Shown here: positions 13,024 through 18,971 of the stretch, one piece after another
Position numbering within the stretch: the first letter of the stretch is position 1
How the letters are laid out: each line of letters begins with the position of its first letter
Assembly: GCA_018384465.1 (NCBI GenBank)
Contig: JAHAYQ010000096.1
Coordinates: 1-18,971, forward strand
Reading direction: 5' to 3'
DNA from: Myroides sp.
GTDB lineage: Bacteria > Bacteroidota > Bacteroidia > Flavobacteriales > Flavobacteriaceae
DNA length: 18,971 nucleotides
Program-made: the position numbers and the translations under genes
The notes under the pieces: generated by a model
Databases searched by the model: none
What the model was told of the DNA's origin: nothing
What the model saw: only the letters and a program-made list of their open reading frames with translations

Positions 13024-15429
13024 CTACTCAAAAGTATGGAGTAAATCACTGTTGTACTGATCTTTCATACGAACATAAGCTTCTTTATAAGAGATGACTG
13101 CTCCAAGTTTCTTCTTTTCAAATATAGCCGAAACCCCTAAATACACTCTCGAAAAATTCTGCTTTTTAGCGTACCATATTGTTTGAAATAACATTTGACG
13201 GTAAAGATCTAAACGACCTTCTTCCTCTGGCTGCATGCCAATCAAAACAGGATTGAATGAATTATTCGCTTTATTAACGTAGCAAAACATGACACCCGAA
13301 ATACTACTGCTACCTTTCCTTTTTAAAATTAGAAACTTCCACAACGGGCTTTTGTTCATGGCCTCAAAAAGGCTGTAGTTGTATTCAAAATTATTAATGT
13401 CCAGGTTTTTAGATTTTAATTGCCTGTAAAGTTCTACTGCCTTATCTAGATCGTTCGTACTTAGTTCAGTTAACACAGTAACGTCGTAATCGTTTATAAA
13501 AGGTAGTACTTCCAATCGAAAATGTCGTCTGGATCTTTTAGAAAGAATCGTTTCAAAATCTTCAAGGCTTTCCCAGTCGAAATTACAGAACATTGCCGAA
13601 TGTGGCATTTCAACAATTAGATATCCTCTGGAATGAGTTACACTTGCTAAATATCCATTTTTCCTAAAATCACGCAACACCAACTTCTGATTATTTCCCT
13701 TTTCGAAATCATATTCCAAGGCTTGAAAAAAGGTCCATTGTAACATACGTCGATCCTTAATGTCTTTTGCAATGTACGTGTGCGTTCCTTCTGAGAAGAC
13801 TGATCCCGTGCTTAGTACCTTTTCCGTAAGAAAAGTGGGATCATTTAGCCGAATTTTCTCTATTTTTTTGGAAACTGTCGTATGTGACAACATATCTTCT
13901 TTCCACAATGACGAGGACGTGTATGTTAAAGCAACTACATTTTCATCAGCATCTGTAACAGTGTAGTATTTAAAATCCATGTGGTTTGGATCCGTTTCAT
14001 CAAGTTGCGAAAAATAGTTTTGAATAAATTGCACTCCCTGATAATCAAATGCATTATCCTCAAGAAGCTTATTCCATAACCCCTCCCCTAATTCTTCAAT
14101 GGACTTGTATGTAGCGGCCTTAAAAAGATCAGGTTTTAATGGTAGCAACTGTTCCTTAGGTTTAAAATCTTTTTTGAAAATCCGGCTCACTTTTTCATAA
14201 CTATTTCCTGTTTCCACCAAGGCTTTGGGATAATGGTTTTCAAGCGACTTCGCGAGACGCTCCAGTTCTTTAAATTCGGTATATACCGAAATGGTTATCC
14301 GCAGGCCGGCCTTATTAATAGGAACCGCAGGAAATAAGGCGGCATTTACATAAAACCTATCCCGAGCAAGTCTTCTCGTTAAGGTATATGCGGTTTCAGG
14401 TATTCCAACCGGAATGTAGAACACTGGTGTAGTACCTTCAGACATAAGCGGGATATTGCTAGCCAGCAATGCTCTGTGAAAAGCTTTAATTTTTAGTTGA
14501 AGTAAGTTCTGCATATCGCTTATTTCCGGGCTCAGATGAATTTTTGCAGACTCAATCGCTGCAGCTACTGCAGAAGGCTCTAATTGTGCCGAAAAAGTTA
14601 AAGGGCCGCCGAAATTTTTAATCTTTTCAATAAGTCCTTTATTACCCGATAAAACAAATGCCCCACTTGCTCCAAAAGATTTACTTAAGGTACTCACCAA
14701 TATCATGCGCTCAGGAATAAATTGCCAGTGACTTCTTATAAATCCTGTTCCGTTCACACCTGTCCAGCTCATTCCATGAACATCGTCGAAATATAAATTT
14801 AGCACTTTATACTTGTCCATAAGTTCTTTAAGCCTTTCCACAGGTGCACAATCGCCATACATCGAATAAATACCATCAGCCATATACCAAACTTTATGAT
14901 AGCGACTTTTAAATTTATTCAACAGTTCCTCTAATTGCTCCATATTGTTGTGGCGAATCATATGTATAGGAATTCCTCTCAATTTCAAGTTTTGGCAGGC
15001 ACTCTGCACACTCCAATGCACCTGATGATCTAAAATCACCGCATCATTATATCCCACGGCATGAGGTATTACTCCTATATGTGCCAAAGTGCTGTTTTTC
15101 GTTACAATGGGCGATTGTCCATCATACATTTTCTGCAACGACTTTTCCAATTCTGCATAGAGAGGATGAGAGATATAGGTTTTAGAAAGTGGAAACTGCG
15201 TTCCAAAGTTTCTTGCAGCCTCAGCAGCAGCTTCCTTTAGACGTTGGTCTTGTTCCAAATTCAGATAACCTGTTGTAGCAAAATGCAGCAATTGCTCCCC
15301 ATCAACCGTCAAACGATCTCCTTTCAGAAAGTTACCTTCGGCATATTGATGTAATACTTTATGTGCTTTTGCCCGCTCAATACTGTCATTTATTGTCTCT
15401 AACGGATCATTGTGATTAATTTTAGCCAT
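13024..15429 (-). CDS. Alpha-oxoamine-synthase-like PLP enzyme fused to an acetyltransferase-like domain
   Basis: 801 residues, about twice the usual length. Residues 30-410 form a class I/II PLP domain of the BioF/Kbl/CqsA type, enzymes that condense an amino acid with an acyl thioester and release CO2. The PLP-binding features are present: H138 in ILDHQVHWS, D215/H218 in YFDDVHGMSW, the Schiff-base K250 in STLSKSFGASGAF, and TFSAQLEPSAVAA (279). The C-terminal 370 residues look like a GNAT or BioF2-like acyltransferase (LYRQLKSKNLDINNFEY, SISGVMFCYVNKANNSF, MLFQTIWYAKKQNFSRVYLG), though no motif is decisive. A combined product such as an N-acylated aminoketone is possible; the substrate is unknown. 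It faces the STAS-like/AraC operon across a promoter with a 21-bp direct repeat. Confidence 0.85.
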   Translation of the reverse strand: MAKINHNDPLETINDSIERAKAHKVLHQYAEGNFLKGDRLTVDGEQLLHFATTGYLNLEQDQRLKEAAAEAARNFGTQFPLSKTYISHPLYAELEKSLQKMYDGQSPIVTKNSTLAHIGVIPHAVGYNDAVILDHQVHWSVQSACQNLKLRGIPIHMIRHNNMEQLEELLNKFKSRYHKVWYMADGIYSMYGDCAPVERLKELMDKYKVLNLYFDDVHGMSWTGVNGTGFIRSHWQFIPERMILVSTLSKSFGASGAFVLSGNKGLIEKIKNFGGPLTFSAQLEPSAVAAAIESAKIHLSPEISDMQNLLQLKIKAFHRALLASNIPLMSEGTTPVFYIPVGIPETAYTLTRRLARDRFYVNAALFPAVPINKAGLRITISVYTEFKELERLAKSLENHYPKALVETGNSYEKVSRIFKKDFKPKEQLLPLKPDLFKAATYKSIEELGEGLWNKLLEDNAFDYQGVQFIQNYFSQLDETDPNHMDFKYYTVTDADENVVALTYTSSSLWKEDMLSHTTVSKKIEKIRLNDPTFLTEKVLSTGSVFSEGTHTYIAKDIKDRRMLQWTFFQALEYDFEKGNNQKLVLRDFRKNGYLASVTHSRGYLIVEMPHSAMFCNFDWESLEDFETILSKRSRRHFRLEVLPFINDYDVTVLTELSTNDLDKAVELYRQLKSKNLDINNFEYNYSLFEAMNKSPLWKFLILKRKGSSSISGVMFCYVNKANNSFNPVLIGMQPEEEGRLDLYRQMLFQTIWYAKKQNFSRVYLGVSAIFEKKKLGAVISYKEAYVRMKDQYNSDLLHTFE

Positions 15430-15491
15430 ACTTTTTTTTTATACATTAAAGTTGCTAAAAATTAAGGAATTAGTTGATATCAGAAATTAAG

Positions 15492-15533
15492 ATAGTACCG
15501 ATTGCCTATGTAATAGTACCGATTACCTAATTA
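15492..15533 (+). promoter_or_regulatory. Two 21-bp direct repeats, putative AraC operator (site A)
   Basis: Two units, 15492-15512 and 15513-15533, both begin ATAGTACCGATT and are spaced exactly 21 bp, two turns of the helix. The site is 63-104 bp upstream of the PLP enzyme ATG and 82-123 bp upstream of the STAS-like gene. The same arrangement recurs at 16955-16996. Two further ATACCAAA words, one on each strand (15551-15558 and 15595-15602), flank an AT-rich dyad in the same region. Confidence 0.7.
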
Positions 15534-15614
15534 AATTTCTATAAAATGTATTTGGTATAAAAATTAAGTTTTAATTTTATATTTAATAACAATAATACCA
15601 AAATCACCCCACTT

Positions 15615-15989
15615 ATGCCAAAAAATTATGAGAATGACTTTGCTTTATATGAGGTTAGAGACCGACTGCTATATATAAGCTATAAAGAAGGGCTATATAT
15701 TGATTATGCTGCCGCCCGTTTAATTGTAGATGATCGCTTGATGATACAATCCTACCAATCATGTGCTATAGTATGTGACGTTTCCACAATACATGACGTT
15801 GCTGCAGATGCGCGTGAGTATCTCGCTACTTATGGCTGCAATCTTGCGAAAGCCGTTGCCATATACTCCGCGACGCATACCATGAGAAACCTTGCTGCTT
15901 ATTTCGTTTCCATCAATAAGCCTATGGCTCCTACAAAAATATTTGATAACCTTGAAGACGCAGAAGAATTCGCAATAGAACATATTTGA
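15615..15989 (+). CDS. SpoIIAA/STAS-like small protein (DUF7793-like)
   Basis: 124 residues. The pattern is that of the STAS-like proteins of Bacteroidota that I recall as DUF7793: LLYISYKEGLYIDYAAARL, VDDRLMIQSYQSCAIVCDV (beta-strand ending in CDV), AREYLATYGCNLAKAVAIY and a C-terminal NKPMAPTKIFDNLEDAEEFA. No enzyme motif or membrane segment is present. It is separated from the AraC-type regulator by one base, so the two are surely cotranscribed. It may act as a partner or antagonist of that regulator, as SpoIIAA-type proteins do with their targets, but this is inference. The promoter lies in the divergent region that holds the 21-bp repeats. Confidence 0.65.
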   Translation: MPKNYENDFALYEVRDRLLYISYKEGLYIDYAAARLIVDDRLMIQSYQSCAIVCDVSTIHDVAADAREYLATYGCNLAKAVAIYSATHTMRNLAAYFVSINKPMAPTKIFDNLEDAEEFAIEHI

Positions 15990-15990
15990 T

Positions 15991-16926
15991 ATGATATATT
16001 TTAACTGTACTGAAGAACGCTGGCGAAACGTTATAGACCACATGGTTGATCTTGCCAAAGGAAACTTAAACAAACGCATTGAAATAAAACATGTAAACGA
16101 CCCTTTAGAGACCATCGAAGCAGTTTTGAACTGGGTCACAGACGAGTGGAGACAGCGTGTATTACAAATGACCTTTACAAAGCCCAGTGAGGCTCAAAAA
16201 TTCATCAATCACTTTCAAATCATTTTAGATCGGGACATGGTAGTCCAATCAGTTGATCAAGACTTTCTCCAACATTTAAATATTCAAAAAGAACATGTAT
16301 TATTTAAGAGCCTGAGCGATTATATCACAGAAAGTGATTTTAAAAAGCTACGAAAGTATCTAAAAAAATTAGATCGCCCTAACTTTCGCTATACCCAGAC
16401 ACCTCAGATTGAATTAATGGACATGACTTTTATGTATACTGTCAAAAAATTGGCAACGACAGCGTATGTACTTAATTTATTCCATATTCAAACCCATTTA
16501 AAACACTTCAAAAAAGGACTGTCTAAAGAACCTAAGGAGTTTATCCGTTATCAACAAAAAAAGGTTTATCGCGACCGGATAGCAGATATTAAAAAGCATA
16601 TAGATCACATGCCACTTAAGGAACTTTTAATTTTAGAGAACGTTTGTAAAAAATATATGGTAAACAGTCTGCAGCTGAAAAAAGGGTTTCGTGAACTTTA
16701 TCAATGCAGCCCATACGACTATTTTTTAAAAAGGCGAATGAATCACGCCTATTTATTAATTCAAACCAGTACCCTTTCACTTAAAGAAATATCTCAGATG
16801 GTCGGCTATGCGCAATATTCAACATTTAGTAAAAAATTTACTAGGACTTACGATATAAGTCCGAAAGATTTACGGAAGCAGATGCTTAGCATCACTACTG
16901 CTGAAATAGACGAAAAAGATCAATAA
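15991..16926 (+). CDS. AraC-family regulator with HAMP-like and PAS-like N-terminus
   Basis: 311 residues. Residues 15-55 (LAKGNLNKRIEIK, NDPLETIEAVLNWVTDEW) look like a HAMP-type coiled coil, and residues 72-165 look like a PAS fold (IILDRDMVVQSVDQDFLQHL). Both would be cytosolic, because there is no membrane helix. The C-terminus (194-300) is a two-HTH AraC domain with the first HTH at about 214-238 and the second in TLSLKEISQMVGYAQYSTFS, followed by the signature KKFTRTYDISPKDLRK. It should bind the two 21-bp direct repeats at 15492-15533 and 16955-16996, and the PAS-like part may bind a ligand. The target genes would be the PLP enzyme, this operon and the mauE-like gene. Confidence 0.88.
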   Translation: MIYFNCTEERWRNVIDHMVDLAKGNLNKRIEIKHVNDPLETIEAVLNWVTDEWRQRVLQMTFTKPSEAQKFINHFQIILDRDMVVQSVDQDFLQHLNIQKEHVLFKSLSDYITESDFKKLRKYLKKLDRPNFRYTQTPQIELMDMTFMYTVKKLATTAYVLNLFHIQTHLKHFKKGLSKEPKEFIRYQQKKVYRDRIADIKKHIDHMPLKELLILENVCKKYMVNSLQLKKGFRELYQCSPYDYFLKRRMNHAYLLIQTSTLSLKEISQMVGYAQYSTFSKKFTRTYDISPKDLRKQMLSITTAEIDEKDQ

Positions 16927-16954
16927 ACGCAATAAATTTGTTAGAAATATAAAG

Positions 16955-16996
16955 ATAATACCAATTAACTATGGAATAGTACCGATTAACAAATTA
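16955..16996 (+). promoter_or_regulatory. Two 21-bp direct repeats, putative AraC operator (site B)
   Basis: Units at 16955-16975 (starting ATAATACCAATT) and 16976-16996 (starting ATAGTACCGATT) repeat the pattern of site A with the same 21-bp period and the same strand orientation. The site ends 52 bp before the mauE-like ATG, a usual activator position. A TAAATTTG box (16933-16940), a possible -7 element, lies just upstream and may belong to a different promoter. Confidence 0.7.
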
Positions 16997-17048
16997 TTAT
17001 TCATCTGAATTTCAGAATTTTACCATACAAAAATAAAACATTTGTATT

Positions 17049-17507
17049 ATGAGTAAAATTCTACAATTCACCCAACAAGCATTTATTTACTTTTTCATTA
17101 TACTATTTGTGTATGCAGCGGTAAGTAAATTGACAGACTTTGAAAATTTTCAGGTTCAGGTGGCACAGTCGCCTTTATTAAGTGCTTTTGCGACGCCCAT
17201 TGCCTACGGTGTGGTGCTCGGAGAACTCATCATAGCCCTAATGCTCTGCTTTACTAAAAGCAGACTGTTGGGGCTTTATCTTTTTCTGGGGTTTATGACA
17301 GCGTTCACGGTTTATATCTTTCTGATTTTGAATTACAGTCCGTTTGTTCCTTGTTCCTGTGGTGGGGTATTGGAGAAAATGGGGTGGTGGGAACATTTAT
17401 GGTTTAATGGGATTGTTTGTTTAGTAACAGTTTTCATCATAATTACGGACAATAATACCTTATCTTCTTCTTTTCGGATGAAAAGAAGCAAAAATCTTTT
17501 TCTTTGA
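17049..17507 (+). CDS. MauE/DoxX-family redox-associated membrane protein
   Basis: 152 residues with four hydrophobic helices (about 10-28, 45-67, 71-94, 115-134). The loop before the last helix carries FVPCSCGGVLEKMGWWEHLW, the Cys-x-Cys-Gly-Gly motif expected of this family. The function is not settled; MauE-like proteins are thought to move electrons for disulfide formation in exported proteins. In Bacteroidota such genes often precede small anchored periplasmic proteins, as here. The promoter carries a 21-bp direct repeat also found before the PLP enzyme. A 57-bp part (17366-17422) is duplicated at 17801-17857. Confidence 0.85.
   Translation: MSKILQFTQQAFIYFFIILFVYAAVSKLTDFENFQVQVAQSPLLSAFATPIAYGVVLGELIIALMLCFTKSRLLGLYLFLGFMTAFTVYIFLILNYSPFVPCSCGGVLEKMGWWEHLWFNGIVCLVTVFIIITDNNTLSSSFRMKRSKNLFL
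17366..17422 (+). repeat. 57-bp direct repeat, copy 1, in the mauE-like gene
   Basis: This segment encodes VLEKMGWWEHLWFNGIVC and matches 17801-17857 at 56 of 57 positions; the one difference is silent (CATTTATGG against CATTTGTGG). The near-identity shows a recent duplication or gene conversion. Confidence 0.9.
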
Positions 17508-17520
17508 TCTTGCCGCGGTC

Positions 17521-17620
17521 TTAAATCGGTTAAATAGCGTTTTACAAGCTACCTAATCGAAACGTAGCAGAGCTACCCGATTAGTTTACGCTTGTTTCAA
17601 CGATTTAACGTTCGATTTAA
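17521..17620. repeat. About 100-bp nested imperfect hairpin
   Basis: Five nested complementary blocks fold the segment: 17521-17528/17613-17620 (TTAAATCG with CGATTTAA), 17529-17535/17603-17609 (GTTAAAT with ATTTAAC), 17545-17549/17590-17594 (CAAGC), 17553-17559/17578-17584 (CTAATCG) and 17564-17568/17572-17576 (GTAGC with an AGA loop). It sits 14 bp after the mauE-like stop. It could be a structured RNA, a barrier terminator or a recombination site; it is not simply a rho-independent terminator, as no T-tract follows. Confidence 0.75.
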
Positions 17621-17747
17621 TACCAATGGCGCTTTGATTCAGGTTCGTTTATATATTCAGTTTTGTTTGAAGCAGTAAAAAGTCGATTGAGAGGAAAATA
17701 GAATAAGCACATTTATGGCAGAATATAAAACATACAACAATAAATTT

Positions 17748-17924
17748 ATGAAGAGAAAAATATTATATATCGTATTAACCATGATCGTCAGCAGTTTGGT
17801 GGTATTGGAGAAAATGGGGTGGTGGGAACATTTGTGGTTTAATGGGATTGTTTGTTTCTTATGTGTTCTCGTAATATTAACAGAGCAGTCTTCAACTATT
17901 AATCCCTTTTTCTTTTACGTCTAG
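17748..17924 (+). pseudogene. Chimeric short gene: head of the 18371 gene, tail of a mauE-like gene
   Basis: From the ATG at 17748 the frame reads MKRKILYIVLTMIVSSLVV, a near copy of the start of the gene at 18371 (MKKKIFYIVLTMIVSSAVV). It then passes directly into LEKMGWWEHLWFNGIVC, the C-terminal part of the mauE-like gene, and ends in a diverged MauE-like helix (FLCVLVILTEQ). The frame opens further back at 17715 with 11 unrelated codons. At 58 residues it lacks the CxCGG motif and the anchored domain, so it cannot do either parent's job. It could make a small two-helix membrane peptide. It looks like a recombination scar. Confidence 0.75.
17801..17857 (+). repeat. 57-bp direct repeat, copy 2, in the chimeric gene
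   Basis: Matches 17366-17422 at 56 of 57 bases. Sequence before and after diverges at once, marking the edges of the transferred piece. The tail that follows is still MauE-like at protein level but not at DNA level, so a third, diverged paralogue was probably the donor. Confidence 0.9.
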
Positions 17925-17999
17925 GCCTCATTTTACAGCTTGGAAGCCGTGAACCTAAAGGTTTGTCGCGCAAAAGAAACAAAACGCCTCGACTCATAA

Positions 18000-18022
18000 A
18001 AAAAGCTACTTCTCCGCTTTTT
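18000..18022. terminator. Hairpin with A/T arms, possible bidirectional terminator
   Basis: AAAAAGC (18000-18006) and GCTTTTT (18016-18022) form a 7-bp stem with a 9-base loop, about 75 bp past the chimeric gene. The T-run is inside the stem, so strength is uncertain. The gap 17925-18370 has no plus-strand gene. On the minus strand a frame from about 18270 to 18045 stays open without an ATG. Confidence 0.45.
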
Positions 18023-18331
18023 ATACTAAACAAATTAATACTATTCATTCTTTTTTATTTAATGATAATGTATTCATGAATCTGCGATTTCGCTTCGCCT
18101 CAAATGCAAACAACAGTGCAGCATTCATGAGAACAAAAACAAATATAAACGCTCGAATAAACAGGCATTTTGTTTTTAACGTATAAAAACCATCGGCGCT
18201 AAACGCTTTTTTTATAATGTCGGTTTTTAGATTCGGCTTTAATTTACCATTCGGTTTTGTTTGAAGACTACATTAAAATGGTGATGGAATTGGAATTAAA
18301 CAAACTTACGACATACAGAAAACAGAAAATA

Positions 18332-18354
18332 ACATATAACCTACCACATATAAC
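18332..18354 (+). repeat. Tandem ACATATAAC words before the last gene
   Basis: ACATATAAC occurs at 18332-18340 and 18346-18354, separated by CTACC, a period of 14 bp, ending 16 bp before the ATG at 18371. It could be an operator or promoter element, or just AT-rich leader. Confidence 0.35.
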
Positions 18355-18370
18355 ATAAAACTATAAAATT

Positions 18371-18971
18371 ATGAAGAAAAAAATATTCTATATCGTATTA
18401 ACAATGATTGTCAGCAGTGCGGTTGTGGTGTTTCTATTTCTCACTTCTGAACACATAATGAAAAGAGAAAATCCGTTTGTGCGGAGGTTTATGCCACATC
18501 ACATTGATAAAGCGGAGTATTTAGACTTGGAGGTGAATTCGTACTACATAGCCGGGGTTACTAATGATACCGTTTATTTGGGGAACTATACTGCTCCGCT
18601 ACTGATAACGGCGGTTCCTACCAATCTCGGTATGAAGGTGGAGCATCAGATCAGGCTGGATGAAACACAACGGTCGTTTCGGAGTCTTACTATAAGAGTG
18701 CAGGGACAGGAATTTTTTGTTACCGACGGTACTATTCCCATTATATACAAAGGAAGTACGAATGATTGGAAGGCTAAAAGGTTTATGGAAGAAAAGATTT
18801 ACTTTTCGTTACTTCAATCAATGAGAGACGATTCTTTTCTATTTCGTAGTCAAAGAGCAAGTACTGGTGAACATGTATTAGGTCGACTACAGATAAAAGA
18901 TTCAACCACTTTCGAACTGTACGATGATGCTCTTCAAAAACAGATTGATGGCGTATTTGATACCGACGGAC
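18371..18971 (+). CDS. Membrane-anchored extracytoplasmic protein, partial (runs off the window)
   Basis: I do not recognise a named family. The 200 codons in the window are open with no stop. Residues 1-25 (MKKKIFYIVLTMIVSSAVVV and FLFLT) form an N-terminal anchor or signal. The rest is soluble and strand-rich, with YIAGVTNDTVYLGNYTAPLL, SLTIRVQGQEFFVTDGTIPI and a later RLQIKDSTTFELYDDALQ. The spaced repeats of short beta segments ending in gly/asp turns suggest a beta-propeller-like exported domain. It lies downstream of the mauE-like gene, the usual place for exported clients of such proteins, but a specific link is inference. The first 20 codons are duplicated in the chimeric gene at 17748. 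Confidence 0.75.
   Translation, partial: MKKKIFYIVLTMIVSSAVVVFLFLTSEHIMKRENPFVRRFMPHHIDKAEYLDLEVNSYYIAGVTNDTVYLGNYTAPLLITAVPTNLGMKVEHQIRLDETQRSFRSLTIRVQGQEFFVTDGTIPIIYKGSTNDWKAKRFMEEKIYFSLLQSMRDDSFLFRSQRASTGEHVLGRLQIKDSTTFELYDDALQKQIDGVFDTDG

Noticed and set aside
12837..13049. 71-codon N-terminal extension of rteC
   Set aside because: It has no ATG start, is not family sequence, and crosses the strong terminator at 12968-12991.
17529..17609. GTTAAAT and ATTTAAC at the ends of the nested hairpin as an integron attC site
   Set aside because: attC runs RYYYAAC first and GTTRRRY last; here the order is reversed on both strands, and no integron integrase is present.
18076..18186. 36-codon plus-strand ORF MNLRFRFASNANNS...
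   Set aside because: Asn/Arg-rich, no ribosome-binding site, and overlaps a longer open antisense frame; likely spurious.
1..18971. CRISPR array, tRNA or rRNA genes
   Set aside because: No regularly spaced repeats with unique spacers, and no tRNA- or rRNA-like segments were seen on either strand.

Overview
The window looks like Bacteroidota DNA, probably Flavobacteriia or Sphingobacteriia. It is AT-rich, has almost no Shine-Dalgarno sites, carries a TAnnTTTG-type -7 box, and encodes families typical of this phylum: the CTnDOT-type conjugative element genes (DUF3945/DUF4099 protein, TopB, DUF1896, methylase-helicase, excisionase-like HTH, RteC), a DUF6922-type antitoxin domain, an Hc1-like small histone and MauE/DoxX proteins. 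No integrase, transfer gene, tRNA, rRNA or CRISPR array is visible, so this is an internal and partly decayed slice of an integrative element with cargo.

Layout. (1) 1-3185, minus strand: an orphan 129-residue protein, then a tight four-gene sensory operon (CPxxC-type small protein, polytopic membrane protein, HisKA_3 kinase, LuxR response regulator). An 18-bp palindromic operator lies upstream of both the operon and the orphan gene, which suggests one regulon. (2) 3326-4680: a two-gene toxin-antitoxin module (HTH-DUF6922 antitoxin and AbiEii nucleotidyltransferase), followed by a frameshifted remnant of a small ORF on the other strand. (3) 4837-11729: the element's DNA-processing core, DUF3945 protein, topoisomerase III, DUF1896, an internally deleted methylase-helicase and an excisionase-like HTH gene. 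It is interrupted after topB by cargo: a frameshifted ORF6N/PLD-like gene, an Hc1-like histone gene missed at normal length cut-offs, and an ASCH-domain gene. (4) 11979-16926: RteC, and upstream of it on the same strand a large alpha-oxoamine-synthase-like PLP enzyme with an acetyltransferase-like C-terminal half. Divergent from that are a small SpoIIAA/STAS-like protein and a HAMP-like/PAS/AraC regulator. (5) 17049-18971: a MauE/DoxX membrane redox protein, a large nested hairpin, a chimeric short gene made from pieces of its two neighbours, and a membrane-anchored protein that runs off the window.

The most interesting part is region 4-5. Two copies of a 21-bp direct repeat (core ATARTACCRATT, period exactly two helical turns) sit in the divergent promoter of the PLP enzyme/AraC operon and in front of the mauE-like gene. 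This is the usual geometry of an AraC-family operator. It supports a local regulon in which the AraC protein controls both a small-molecule-producing enzyme and the membrane redox locus, next to the element's RteC excision regulator. A diffusible-signal or lipid-amine role for the enzyme is inference.
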